Below are positions 26,998 through 43,761 of a stretch of 64,000 nt of DNA, in pieces. The number at the start of each line of letters is the position of its first letter. The first letter of the stretch is position 1. This stretch comes from Mesostigma viride (Eukaryota > Streptophyta > Mesostigmatophyceae > Mesostigmatales > Mesostigmataceae). Under the pieces are notes generated by a model, which searched no databases, was not told the DNA's origin, and worked only from the letters and a program-made list of their open reading frames with translations. The DNA is taken from assembly GCA_009746045.1 (NCBI GenBank), contig RPFO01000164.1:4063765-4127764 (forward strand), given 5' to 3'. A program made the translations under genes and the position numbers.

Positions 26998-29900
26998 TTA
27001 TATTGACTTGATCCCATTGTCCTTTGCCCACTTCCTCATGATCCTCATGATGTACTCCACCTGCACAACATCACAAGGAAATTCGGGTTGCAGCGACAGG
27101 TAAGACACCCAAAGCTTGCATCAATTTCTCAGCCGGGGAATGAGGGGAGTGTCAATCCCAAAATCAATAAAGCATGTCCACCAAGGTCAACAGAATTAAG
27201 GACGTTGCATTACGGATCCCCATGGCGCACAGCCTGGGAAAATTGTGGCTGGCAATGCACACTTGCTGGCAATGCTCACTTGCTGGCAATGCAAACTGCC
27301 ACTGGGATCACCTGATAGCCCTGTCATGCTCAGCATCGCAAAGACATCGGGGCATGTATGCACTGCGCAGTTGGCAGGCCACACTAGCACATGCTCATCT
27401 GCGCCCGCAAGCTACGCGATATGCCCGTAACGCCAAGTCATGCCCACACGTGCAATCAACATTATCGGGAGCTCACAGCCATTGGATCAGCCGCACCACC
27501 AGCGCCGACCTGGCAACGCACAACCACGCATTTGCCTGCAAGTGCATTTCTCATGCCGTGCAGCTAACACATGCGTCAGTGATGGCACAAGAGGCCTCTT
27601 TCGCCGAACGCCTTTTCGGCACTTCACACAAGTACTCCACATGCGATGCCAACGCAAGGGGCCCCCATGGGAGGACCACCAACCTTGTTGGTTGTGACGT
27701 GCGAGAGAGAACCTGAGCAAGGGAGAACCGGAGGAAGGTGCCTGGTGACCACGCGACAGGACCTACCAAGTGGTCCTAGTAAAAGCTGAACCCAAAGTTG
27801 GTGGTTGCCTCACGAGGGTACAATCTGCTTTCATCCGTGTGCGTCATGTCTGCTTTCATCCGTGTGCGTCATGTCTGCTTTCATCCGTGTGCGTCATGTC
27901 TGCTTTCATCCGTGTGCGTCATGTCTGCTTTCATCCGTGTGCGTCATGTCTGCTTTCATCCGTGTGCGTCATGTCTGCTTTCATCCGTGTGCGTCATGTC
28001 TGCTTTCATCCGTGTGCGTCATGTCTGCTTTCATCCGTGTGCGTCATGTCTGCTTTCATCCGTGTCCGTCATGTCTGCTTTCATCCGTGTGCGTCATGTC
28101 TGCTTTCATCCGTGTGCGTCATGTCTGCTTTCATCCGTGTCCGTCATGTCTGCTTTGGGAAGCTGCCTACATTTGCGGGTGGTGGTTGCACGGCAAAACC
28201 AGCCTACCTGCGGGTTGCTGGTGTTGCTCCCCATGCTGCCCTACTGTGCAAAGTGCACACAGCATGCTTCCCCTGCCATCAGGTAGCTCTACCCTACCTG
28301 CGGGTTGCTCGTGTTCCTCAGCATGGTGAGCACGTCGCGCAGTGTGTCCTTGGACTCCTTCTCGGCGATGATGAGCTGGAAGACGCCCACGCACGCACCG
28401 CGCTTGCCCTCCCAGTACTCCGGGTTGGGGTCAAGCCGCTCGAGCACGTCAAACGCCTTAGCGGCGTAGAAGAAGGAGCCCATCTTGTAGCAGTCGCTCG
28501 CGATCAGCTGCAGCAGGCTGGGGGCGACAGGGACAGGGGCAAAGGGGAAACATCCATGCAGGCAGGCATGCCCAGGCATGCCCAAGGAGGTGGGCGTACA
28601 AGAGGTAGGGTAAGTAAGGGGGGCCGACAAAAAGAGTACGGGTAAGCACCCTTGTGCCTTCACAGGAGTACCTGATAGCTGCATTGGAAGCCAGGCACCC
28701 TTTGCCAACATACTGCACAGGAAAGGCTTTCATGTTGATTTCCCAGGAAAGTTCCCTCGGGTAGTTTGCTATCCCCCTGCGGTGGAGTTGCTACAAATCC
28801 TTGGCTTGGCAGAAGCAAGGGAAGCACCCTATGGTCATTGACACGCAAAGGGGCACGGCACCGGCAAGGGGCGCCACAGTAGTGGAAGGTCTTACAAGGG
28901 GCGTAGGCGCATGTACGCACACCGATGGCTTTCAAGGTCTAATGAGAGAAGGGTGAGCTCTTTTTACGGTGGCAGTCATGGCGCAATAAACCCCACACCA
29001 CAAAAAACACCCAGGGTGGCCCCCCAAAACGGCACAGCGAAAGTAAACAAGCAGGCAGTGGATCCTTTCAATCGTGACAAGCGTGGTGTCCATGGGGGCC
29101 CGGATGACACCCTATCTGGTGGCCCACCTGAAGGACTCGTCGGACGTCTCCATGCGCAGGTACAGCTCCCACGCGAGCCGCGGCTTGCCGTTCATGATGT
29201 AACAGCGCGCCATCCAGGACAAGAAGGTGTACTCCTGCCGGTACCGCTCATTCTGGATGAGCAGCAGCGCCTCCTCAGCCTCCTTATAGTCGCCCACCGA
29301 GGCCTTGGCGATGCCGTAGTTCCAGTTGAAGTCGTCGTCGTTGTAAAAATAGGTTTTCACCGACTGGGGGGGGAGGGAGAGGATGGGGAGGTGGGGGAGG
29401 CAATAGAGGAAGGGTGTGGGTGGGGGGTAGGGGAGAGCGGAAGGGTGGGTGGAAGGGTCAGGTTGGCCCTACCTATTGCCATGATGTAGACAGAGTCATC
29501 TCGAGGCCCAGCACCACCTTGACAACCATCTTTCTTGAGGTAGAATGTCCGCCTTCGTTGTGGTCAATCTTCTTTCTTGAAGCCCTCTGCCAAATGAGAC
29601 CCTCTAGTATACTGTTGTAGGGCGAAAGGTCCTGCCTTACTTGAGGTCGATGAGGCTCTCTACCAGTATTGAAGTATAGGTAGGAACATCCCGCCTTCCT
29701 TGCGGTCAATGAGGCCCTCTACTCTACCAGTATCGTAGGTAGGAAGGTCCTGCCTTACTTGAGGTCCATGAGGCCCTCTATCAATAATGACAGGAGTTAC
29801 AGGAGACGATCGCCTCCTTACCTTGAGGTAGATGATCACGTCCTCAAACTGGCGCAGCAGGAAGAAGCAGGAGGACATGCACTGGCGGCCGGGGATGGTG

Positions 29901-30105
29901 TCACACTCGGACGCGGACGCGCCGACGAGCTGGAAGTACTGCTGCGCCATCTTCAAGTGCTCGCTGCTGTCGGTCAGCTGCCCAATCGATGCGTGCACGA
30001 CGCCCTTGAGGATGTACTCCTGCGGCGTCGTCGGCTCCAAGTCCTTGATCAGGTTGTACGCCTCGTGCACCTCTGTTGTCGTTGTTTTCGATGTCAGCAG
30101 CAATG

Positions 30106-30155
<50 letters not shown>

Positions 30156-33100
30156 AGGGAGGGAGGGAGGGAGGGAGGGGGGGGGGGCGGGGGGAGTTTG
30201 AGTGCGATTGAGGGGGAGCAGGTGAGAATGGAAAATAATGGTGGGGTGGGGTGGGGGTGGGTGGTGGGGTGGGGTGGGTGGTGGGGTGGGGGTGGGTGGT
30301 GGGGTGGGGTGGGTGGTGGGGTGGGGGTGGGTGGTGGGGTGGGTGGTGGTGGTGGGGGTGGGTGGTGGGGTGGGGTGGGTGGGTGGGGTGGGTGGGTGGT
30401 GGGGGTGGGTGGGTGGTGTGTGTGTGGGGGTGGATGGCCGATGTTATGTGAGGGTAAGGAAGGAAAACACAGGACCTAAAAATATACTCAACATTTTAAT
30501 CACTGCGGGGAAATGCAGGTCATTCCTTGTGGAAGAGCATAATTAGTCACCTCTGATGCGGACGGCTTGGTTGCATCCTTGCACATAACTTTGACCAGCG
30601 ATGTGTAGCAGCACAGAGCGGGTGTTGGGCAGAACAACCCAGACACCCTTGCAGCCTGTGCGACCGCAGGCATGGTCATCCACCCACCGTGCATGTGCCG
30701 TGCGCAAGAACAAGCATCTCATCCACTCACACCCTCACCCTAAAAAGAATCCTACCAGTGAGCTTTGTACACAACGTCGACGAATGGCCCTCACCGTTGT
30801 TCTTGAGATAATAGATGACCAGGTTGAGCCGTGCCTCGGGCGGCACATCCATGAGCTGCGGCAGCACCTGCAGCGCGTTCTCCCCGTTGCGGAACACGAC
30901 CAGGTTGTGCCGGATGAGGTCGTTCTCCAGGTAGCTCCCGCCGCTGTGCTCCGCCAGCACCTTGAGCTCCGCCTCGGCCGCCTTGCCGTTGTACAGGCGA
31001 AAGTGGTTGCACGCCTGGGGTGCAAGGGGGGGGAGAGAGAGCCAAAGGGAGGAATGATTGAGCCGAAGGGCGGGAGAGAGGGGGCAGCAGGAAAGTGAGA
31101 AGCGAGGGTTGGCGGGGGCAGCGATTGTGGGAAGGGGCCAGGGGATAACGGAGAGGCGGTTTAGAGATGGAATAAAAAACCGGGGAGTGAACCGCGCCGG
31201 GGGGACGCTGCGAGCAATGGTGACGTTGTCTGGCAGGTCAACGAGAAGGAAGGTAAACAATGCGCGCCCCCTGCAAGACTAGCATGGGGAGGGATGGGCA
31301 TCAGTGAGGCCAGGCAAGGATGCTGCGGGGAGCCATCGAGGGCACCAAGGGTGTACCACTGAGTAGTACACCCTGTCTGTCCTATGGCAGCAACTATGAA
31401 CACGGTCACGAGGGATGTCTGGCAAGCAACCTTTAAGAAACCGCCGCAGACAGTCGGCGGACACGCAGAGGACTCCCAACAAAGAGGGAAGGACACGCCG
31501 CAGGCAAATCCATGGCCCCATTCATGCTTGCTCCGTCCCATCAGAATGTGGACACCCAGGCCTCACCTTGAGGTTGGTGGCGATCGCGCTGTCCGGGTGT
31601 GCTGACAGGTACACGCCCAGGATCTCCAGGCTCACGTCGTAGTAGTCAAGCTTGCAGTAGCACAGCGCCACGTAAACGTTCAGAGCCAGGAAGTCCCTGC
31701 AGGCAGTTGGGGGATTGTTTAGAGTCAGGGGATGAAGGGGGGGGTGGCAACAAACAAAAAAAATGTGTCAGGCAGGCAACCCTGGCATCTTCACTCCACG
31801 GACGCCGATTCCTTTCAAGGCTCTTTCCTGCCAGCTGGCTTGGCATGTCTCAAGGGAGTTGATGTGCAGCACACACACATAGCCACGAGGCGAGCCTCAG
31901 CAACCACGAACAGAACGCAGAACCACACCGCCTTGCATTGATACCGTGAGAAGGGCAGCCTTTGTTCTCGTTGTTCCCCTCGCCAGCCCTGTTTGTTGGC
32001 CCACTGAACACAACCCCACCCCACCCACTTCTCCCTTTCTTGCCCAACCACACCCAGCAACAAACCCAGGAACCCACGCGGTGGGAGCCACCGGGTAATT
32101 GGCTGCCTGTGTCTCCCCGAACCATGGGGGTCCCCCAATTCCTTGCAGACCATGACATCACAGAACGGCTAGGCTCCACAAGGGCGACTCCGTTTTGAAG
32201 AATAGGATCCCCTAGTCCTACGCTCTTCACTATTCACCGAAAAGAATAGGATCCCCTAGTCCTGGGCATGCCACTATTCACCGAAAAGAATAGGATCCCC
32301 CAGTCCAAGGCACGCCACTATTCACCGTAAAGAATAGGATCCCCCATTCCTAGGCAGGTCACTATTTACATAAAAGAACAGGATCCCCTAGCCCTACGCT
32401 CTTCACTATTCACCGAAAAGAATAGGATCCCCTAGTCCTGGGCATGCCACTATTCACCGTAAAGAACAGGATTCCCTCATCCTACGGACGTCACTATTCA
32501 CTGCAGACACAAATTGCCTAGTTACGAGGTGGGCAAATACTGGCTTTACTTTCACATATTTATTATCGTTTTACGAGGCGGTGGTGGGGCTGTGCACCTG
32601 TTCTCCAGCAGCAGCCGCTTGTAGATGTCAGTCGCCTCCTGGAAATGGCTGCGCAGGTAGTGAATGGACGCGAGGCTGAGCTGGTCCTCAGTACTCTCCG
32701 TCAGCTGCTGGTGGTACGTCATCAGCTTGGTCTCGTCGTTGAACTTGTGTGCGATGTGGAAGAGCAGGCGCACCTGCAGCTGGCTGTGCGGGCCTGGGGG
32801 ATGCAGGAGGGGCAGGGATGGGACGAGGGAGGCAGGCCCATAGGGGAGGGCAGGCGGGTGATTGGTAAGAAAGGGCAGGCGAGGTGGGCACGGGGGCGGG
32901 GCGCAGGTGAACAAAGACCTGCTTGTGTGGGTACGTGTGTGCATGCGTGCGCATCTGCGCATGTGGTGTGCGTGCTGAGAGAGACGGGGGAGGAGACGGA
33001 GGGGGGGCATGCAACCACGACCAAAAGGGTGGTGTCATGACTTTCGTACTGTTGTCGTGGACAGCGAGAGCACCGAAGGGAGAACCAAGCCTATAATGCC

Positions 33101-34918
33101 AAAGCATGCATGGCCACAGGTCACTGCAAAAGGCTACATGGTCGCCAGCAAGAAGCAATGGCAGCGGACGAAGCAGAACTGATCACCTTTGCACACAGAA
33201 ACTCAATTAAGCTGCGCACACCAAACTCGAGGCTGTAGCTCATGCCTAGCGTAGACGGTCCGTGATATCCATGTGATTAAACCTGGTTCATCCTGGCTCT
33301 TCCCTCGCCTGCCTCTAATTCAAGAGTACAGATATTTTCAGCCTTTCAAATCATTCCCCTTTCCCCAAAAATCCCCTTCCCCCCAATCCCCCCTTTTTCC
33401 CTCCCCCACTTGCCCCCAGTCCTCCCTTCCCATCAATGCCCCCTTTCCCCCAATCCTCCCGAACCCTCTCTGCTTCTTCGCCGCCTCCACCCCGGCGCTC
33501 ACCCTTGAGTGCCTCCTCCTCGGCTTCTTTGTAGCGCCCCATGTAGAAGAGGCAGCAGGCCGAGTAGATGTGCCACTCGGGGTCCGGGTCGGCCTCGTTG
33601 AGCAGCTCCTTGTAGATGTCCAGCGCCTTGGCGTGCTCCCCAAAGTGGAAGTAACAGTACGCCTGCCACAGCAGCGTCGTCCATTCGCGCTTGGCCTGGC
33701 ATGGGTTGGTCCGGGGGAAGGGGCATATTATCGCAGGAGGCGCAGCGTAGGGAATTTAAGCCAGCAGAGGCAGCCAGGGAGGGTTGGCTATTCAGTAAGT
33801 ATGGCAAAAAATAGAAATCGACACATACATGGACAGGCGAGCGAGCACGACAAGCAATCACGCAAGGGGCCTGCATGACCGTCCGCAGCAATGTTAAATT
33901 GGGGCACTATTTCAATGTACCTACGTGGCGCCATACTTGTTATAAAGGCGGCAAGTGCCCTGCAAATCTGTGTTTGTGGCAACGTGTGTGATCGAATTAC
34001 AACAAGCTATAACAGGTCAGTTGTTGACCTTGCTGGTTGACAGCAAGTCCTATTGACAGATGGTCCATTAGTGTAAGGATAGGAGGTAAAATAGTAAGAA
34101 GGAAAATTAGATGGCAATCAGGCAAACGCGTAAAATAGATACGGAGGTGTGGCTCGGCAAAGAAAGGAGCAATGGTGGGGCGTGTCTCCAGTCATAATGG
34201 AGAACCATTATAATTATATCAACAGTATGTGAACAAACTACTGCGTGTCACCCTCAGCTGACTTTGGGTCCAAGCCGTGCATTTATTACCTGTGATACCC
34301 AGGAAGCTATTATGTTATTTACATTCTGAAGTGTCGGGTTCAAGATTTCCTAGTGACAAGACAAAATGCCCTCATAATAACCTTGGAGAACTAGAACAGG
34401 AGCAGTAGAAAACCATTTTATTGAGTAAAGCAGGAAACACTGTACGGGGAACATTACCATTGTGGGAAAGGAAATCGTAGACTAACTTATACTTGGTGTG
34501 CATATTAACTTTCAGATTAAGAATGGCGAGCGGCAGGCATTAATGGGGCAGTCGATGTTAATTCCCGAAAACCAAAGTGCTTGTCGCAGGACTGCCAGAC
34601 AGCCGTACACAATGCGAACCCATGCCGTAAACGCTTACGTTGCATCAGGGAACACATTCTCTGCGGGGAACATATTCTCTGGCATCAGGGGAACAGAACG
34701 ATGTGCATGTAATACCAGGGTCCAACAAGCACAACAGATAAGACAGCGCTGCGTCCACATACCGCGAGCTTGAAGCTAAGCTGCGCGAGTGCGCCTGTGT
34801 AGTCTCTCTTTTGCAAAAATTCCTCTAGATCGGGGATTTTCGGCTTATTGTCTTTACTGGTAAGTTCTTTGTTCGCCGCAGCTTGCGCACGAGATTTCGA
34901 GAGAATCATTTTCCCCAA
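26998..34918 (-). CDS. IFT56: Intraflagellar transport protein 56 (IFT56/TTC26/DYF-13)
   Basis: Nine exons: 34918-34763, 33695-33503, 32793-32598, 31696-31567, 31014-30795, 30072-29822, 29363-29128, 28517-28298, 27060-26998 (stop included). Phases agree throughout and give 554 aa, the same length as the human protein. The protein is a chain of TPR-type helices. Segments matching the family include [147 protein letters not shown] and the end [19 protein letters not shown]56 is an IFT-B complex subunit that carries axonemal motility cargo into the flagellum, so the organism builds flagella at some stage. Two ATGs (34918, 34909) are possible starts. Several introns hold minisatellites. Confidence 0.97.
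27825..28156. repeat. 25-bp minisatellite in last IFT56 intron
   Basis: Thirteen copies of CTGCTTTCATCCGTGTGCGT+CATGT, nearly perfect, with two G-to-C variants. The unit is not a multiple of three, so the Cys/Ser/Phe-rich ORFs over it rotate through all frames and are not genes. Confidence 0.95.
29520..29812. repeat. Degenerate ~60-bp tandem repeat in IFT56 intron 6
   Basis: Four or five units containing CCTGCCTTACTTGAGGTC and TGAGGCCCTCTA. The shared CTTAC-TTGAGGT core resembles the 3' end and donor of exon 6 (CCTTACCTTGAGGTAGATG on this strand), which follows directly at 29816. Confidence 0.75.
30104..30445. repeat. (GT)n and GGGTGGT-type simple repeats
   Basis: A GT run at 30108-30150, GGGA repeats to 30180 and a long GGGTGG/GGGGTGGG array at 30237-30430, all in IFT56 intron 5. 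G-rich ORFs are artefacts. The G-rich array could fold into quadruplexes. Confidence 0.9.
32199..32506. repeat. 44-bp minisatellite in IFT56 intron 3
   Basis: Seven units with exact 44-bp spacing, each with AATAGGATCCCCTAGTCC and CACTATTCACCG or a close variant. Confidence 0.95.
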
Positions 34919-36142
34919 AATAACCTCACTCCTCGCAATACTGCGTACAAGTTAATCTTATACCAGCGATTCTAGTGCTCGCTACGCCCTGGATCAAGCA
35001 TTCTTGGCGCAGTGTTTGCTTCTCTCTCGTAATGCACTAAGATTGCACCCGCCATGCAACATCGCTATCAAGGTGAAAACTCTATTGATAGCCTATAGCC
35101 ACGAAGATGCCAGACATTGTGAATATTTTTGCCTCGTGATGTATGAGCTATGATGGCCAAGTCGGTCCCGACTTGAGGCAAACCGCTGACTCGCTATGTC
35201 CAAAATTGGCCATGGAGGTTGAAGGTTGGAGACCGTGCCGGTCAGCGCAATACGTTGGGCTTGCATCAGGACCTATCGGGACCGGGCGGGACTCTAACTC
35301 GTACGGTTGTAGTTGCCTTTCCCACACCTTTGACCATCCAAGTGATACCACGTGTGCTGTTGACAAGACGGGTAGATCTGCTGTGACGAACGACAGAGCA
35401 GGAGTGCGAAGTAATAATAAATAGAAATGCTCCTGGCCTGTTCGGCAGGATTGGGGTACATGGCTATGGCAATTCTGCTCATTAATATTACGTAATGTGT
35501 TGCCTGAGCATGCCCGTGCCTGATTCCTAAGGAACGCCGACCCTTACAAAGCAGTTTCGCTTTTCCTAACTTGTCTTAGCTCGTAATTTTTCGACGCGCT
35601 CTTGCTGGGCAGGACTGCCGGGCTAAAGCACGAGCATCTACTTGCATGCTGGGAACAACGCGAAAGCGATTAGCGATGCGTCCTTGCTTACGGAGGTATC
35701 TTTCTTTAAAGAGGAAGACAATGGAGAACGATCTCAATTTAATAACCCGGTTTTCAGGATAATTCCTAGAATCAGAAAGTAAGACGTAAAGCTTCCGGCA
35801 TTCTTGAAGGAAGGGTAGGCCCTGTTGCTCGTGTGGCATGCCGTTTGGCCAGAAGCGCACATAGTCAACAGCTCCTCCAATCTTTTCCAATATCCTCACA
35901 AGACCTTTGATCGGCATTTTTCGGAATAGCACTACTGCCGTTGCCGGGTACCCTTAGACGGGGTTACACCCGGAACTCTTGGCAATTTTCCATTTTCCTC
36001 ACAAAACGACATCCTCCGAGAGTATTGCGGGCAATATGGGCGCTTGTAATCCTTTCTCAGCGTTCTGGACTGCACTGCACGTCTCAGCTACGTGGCAATT
36101 GATGTCCCTGTAACCCGAGGCTTTTATCTATACACAGAAGCC
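34919..36142. promoter_or_regulatory. Divergent region between IFT56 and the coiled-coil gene
   Basis: These 1.2 kb separate the start codons of IFT56 (-) and the coiled-coil gene (+) and should hold both promoters. Only one small, doubtful ORF (35576-35917, -) lies inside. Confidence 0.45.
35576..35917 (-). CDS. Small hypothetical ORF, 113 aa
   Basis: Starts MPIKGLVRILEKIGGAVDYV and continues with RFWPNGMPHEQQGLPFLQEC, with normal residue variety for a small soluble basic protein. It does not overlap a repeat. I do not recognise it. The second half (after the LLSDS segment) may be intron read-through. It sits inside the divergent IFT56 promoter region, so it may be chance. Confidence 0.3.
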   Translation of the reverse strand: MPIKGLVRILEKIGGAVDYVRFWPNGMPHEQQGLPFLQECRKLYVLLSDSRNYPENRVIKLRSFSIVFLFKERYLRKQGRIANRFRVVPSMQVDARALARQSCPARARRKITS

Positions 36143-40540
<4,398 letters not shown>

Positions 40541-40911
40541 ATGTGGACCGCGGAGTAGTTCAAGCTGCAAATCATGGAAGGAGCTGGTGCAATCCACATG
40601 TCATGTTGATATCCAGCAGCTTGCCGTCCTGGTTAACACACTGTCTGCTGAGACCAACAGTTTTCTATCCCATGTGGCTGTGGCCCCCTGCGCAGTGGTG
40701 AGCTAGAGTGGAAATCCGCCTGAGATGAACATCAATATACTCTTCCTTGTCGAACAAGGTCCGTACATGAGCCACGATATCAAAGAGACCACCAGTGCAG
40801 CTTATATGCATTTCGCTCTCGTGACACTGTTGTAAACGTGTAAATTAGTCGGGGTAAAATTGGCTCTTTTTTAGCAAATTTAGCAAATTAGCAAATTAGC
40901 GGAGGCCGGGG

Positions 40912-41480
40912 GGCGAGATTAATTAAGAGGTACCTTGAAATTAAATAAGACGCATGCCTCTGTCGAGATATATGTTTGGAGGCGAGTTTCTATTGGCGTT
41001 AATTTGTAGTATTGTACGACAACTGTCAAGGGTGACGGCATGTACTGAAATCGCGGATACTTTCTAGATCGATTGCGCATTCGACGGTTAAAAGGCAGAG
41101 CTGCGGTTGAAAGTACTGTACGTGGGGGGGGACGGTGTTACAACGGGGGGGGGGACGCATTTATGGGGGGGGGGGGACGGTGTTACAACGGGGAGACGGT
41201 GTTACAACGGGGGGACGGTGTTACAACGGGAGGGCGAGATTAATTAAGAGGTACCTTGAAATTAAATAAGACGCATGCCTCTATCGAGATATATGTTTGC
41301 AGGCGAGTTTCTATTGGCGTACGAAATTTGCAGTATTGTACGACAACTGTCAAGGGTGACGGCATGTACTGAAATCGCGGAAGTGGCGCGGAGACGTTTC
41401 TACTTTCTAGATCGATTGCGCATTCGACGGTTAAGAGGCAGAGGTGCGGTCGACTGGCAGTACTGTACGACGGTGTTGGA
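40912..41480. repeat. Direct repeat pair flanking a GGGGGACGGTGTTACAAC array
   Basis: Both copies begin GGCGAGATTAATTAAGAGGT and contain CGACAACTGTCAAGGGTGAC. The second copy has about 20 bp (GAAGTGGCGCGGAGACGTTT) missing from the first. Between them, about five units of poly-G plus ACGGTGTTACAACG are found at 41118-41228. Confidence 0.85.
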
Positions 41481-42099
41481 CGGAATTTCCGGTTAGCGAT
41501 GCGGTCTAAAGCTTTGCATGTCACGTTGTCGGATCTTAGCCCTTGCGTCGCGCTGTGCTGTGGCGAACTTATTCTCCGCCGTCAGATTGCACCGTCGATG
41601 AGCGTCGATGCTCGTCGATGAACCCAACGCAAGCCATGTGACGAAAAGAAGTAAAAATTGGTGCGGCGGCCTCTACGGCTGAGTTTGGTCAAGTACGCAA
41701 CTTGTAGCCCGGCGACTCCACGTAGAGCAGTCCGCAGGTAGTCCGCCGGCGTTAATTTGTTAATTTTGTTAATTTGTAAACTGGGGACAACCTAGTCAGT
41801 AAAAATTAATTAATGCATCTCTCTCTGTCAGTTCTTATATGCAGTTCATGTACGTTACTAGGTGTTACTCTATAGATACATCTAGATCTATATTTCAAAA
41901 AATTTAATCTATTGTATTCTATGTAGTATACACGATCTAGATATATCCATGGTCCGGATGATCAGAATATCCATGGTCCGGATTCTCCATGTTCATGGCC
42001 TGCGCTCTGGTTTCATCTCAGGGATTCAACTTGTCTCATTGACACAGGGCCCGGTCGATCAGCCGGGGGGCATGATTGCATGCATGCATGTCCTGCATG

Positions 42100-42262
42100 C
42101 ACATGCACACACGTGCACACACACATGCACGCACAGATACGCACACACTGCATACACACACGGGCACACACACATGCACACATGCACACACATGGACACA
42201 CATGCACACACATGGACACACATGCACACACATGGACACACATGGACACACATGCAAGCACG
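42100..42262. repeat. CACACATG(C/G)ACA microsatellite/minisatellite
   Basis: Alternating CA-rich units with the 14-bp core CACACATGGACACA repeated at 42186-42255. Confidence 0.9.
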
Positions 42263-43269
42263 CTTACACATGCACATGCATGCCATCTGCACACGCAACT
42301 TGCCAGGCATCCTGATGACCATGACGGTGCCCACGCCCAAACCCATGCCTAATGGTCGGTCCATCTAAGTATGTGCGCGTACACACGCCCGACCCCGTTC
42401 ATCACGGAGTGGCGCTCGTCCCAGATACCAGTGGCAGTCATGCTTACTTTTTTTTGAGGGGGAGGGGGAGGGGGAGGGGGAGAAGAAGAAGAAGAAGAAG
42501 ACTCGTGCCTTGACAGCTCGGAAAGGCGTGGTTGCCAGAAACCGAAAACTCACAAACGCCTCCTGGAAGCAGATCCTTGAACAGCAAAATAGACAGTCAC
42601 GCCGAAATCTCGTTGAAACGACCTAATTAATTCACTAGGCATTGCCCGTTGACTATCTTCGATTGCGGCGTTCAGCCACTTACCCATTTACACCAACGTA
42701 ACAACGATAACAAAGCATGCAATGTTCCGTTCGTTGGCGGCCACAGCTGCCCGGCCACGAATATACAAAGCTGACAAGACCCGCACTTCATGAAAACCCT
42801 GGCCCAGCATTGATCTGCGTTGTCAATTAATGGCTTTATCGCAATTCATCGCCTCAGCGCATCAGTCCCAAGTCATGTATCATGAGCATACGACCATACA
42901 TGACTAAGGGCTTCTCAACCCCGTCTGCCATTGCCTTTTTTTGCAACTCAGATTTTCAAGTCATCATCCCTAAAATGCACAGTAGGTAAACTGGTGACCA
43001 TGAGTAATGGAGGGTACCCCGAGATTCGTTAGTGTGCTGACGTACTGTACAGGACAGTAGCACTGGCTTGTTTCCCAATTTCCAGGCTAGCCCCACGGCA
43101 GGTCGGCTGCCGCAGGACGTACATACTCACGTAAGGCTTACGCCAGGGCTTGCGTATACGGATCTGTACAGTAATAAAATACCGGTACACCGTGGAATAC
43201 ACAATATGGAAAACTATGTGTAATATCCGGCCCCTAACTTTACAGTCTTCAGAACTATAAAGATCCCTA

Positions 43270-43314
43270 ATGAAGTACCCGAAATATCTTCATTGCCGAT
43301 ATCGTGTCGCGCGA
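43270..43314 (+). CDS. Possible first exon of the VTC4-like gene
   Basis: ATGAAGTACCCGAAATATCT opens MKYPKYLH..., similar in form to the MKFGxxL start of SPX domains. It would join in phase 0 to the exon at 43762 through a weak GTACCT donor at 43315. This is only a guess; other first exons are possible. Confidence 0.25.
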
Positions 43315-43761
43315 GTACCTACCCTGATCAGCTTGCATTGCCGAACTCCACGGGACAACGGGTGACCGGCAAAAAAATCTGAACTGCCAGCTAACCTTGC
43401 TTGAAAATGACAAACATAAGCTGTTGGTTTACAAAATAAAATAAAATAAAATAATGTGGTAAGCTAGGAGCTTGCTTTAGCCATTTCAATACCCTGATCC
43501 ATAATGCGATTCCACAGCATCACAATGTAACGTTTTAAAGTCTGCACTACTTCATAAAACATATTACGATGACTCAATTGCAGCAAGCATCGCCTATTGA
43601 AGGGGTAAGTTGGTATCAGCCTTCCTCCTGTGACTTGAGCCAATTTCGAGAAGCACAATGCCGCGCGTCCCTGCTGGTATCGATGATGTGCGCACATGTC
43701 GACGTCCCTGTCTATCTCGCAATTTAACTCGTTCATAAATGTGGGACTTCCTTCTGTGCAG

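Larger units (their letters stand above)
40541..43260. other. Repeat-rich intergenic region
   Basis: No gene recognised. It holds a dispersed ATCAAAGAGACCACCAG motif at 40779, two copies of a ~200-bp direct repeat (40912-41115, 41229-41480) around a G-rich array, an ATATCCATGGTCCGGAT pair at 41944-41985, a CACACATGCACA array (42100-42260) and GGGGGA/AGA repeats (42457-42500). Confidence 0.6.

Noticed and set aside
27770-28645. 291-aa + strand ORF rich in [13 protein letters not shown] repeats
   Set aside because: Translation of the 25-bp minisatellite, then antisense of IFT56 exon 8.
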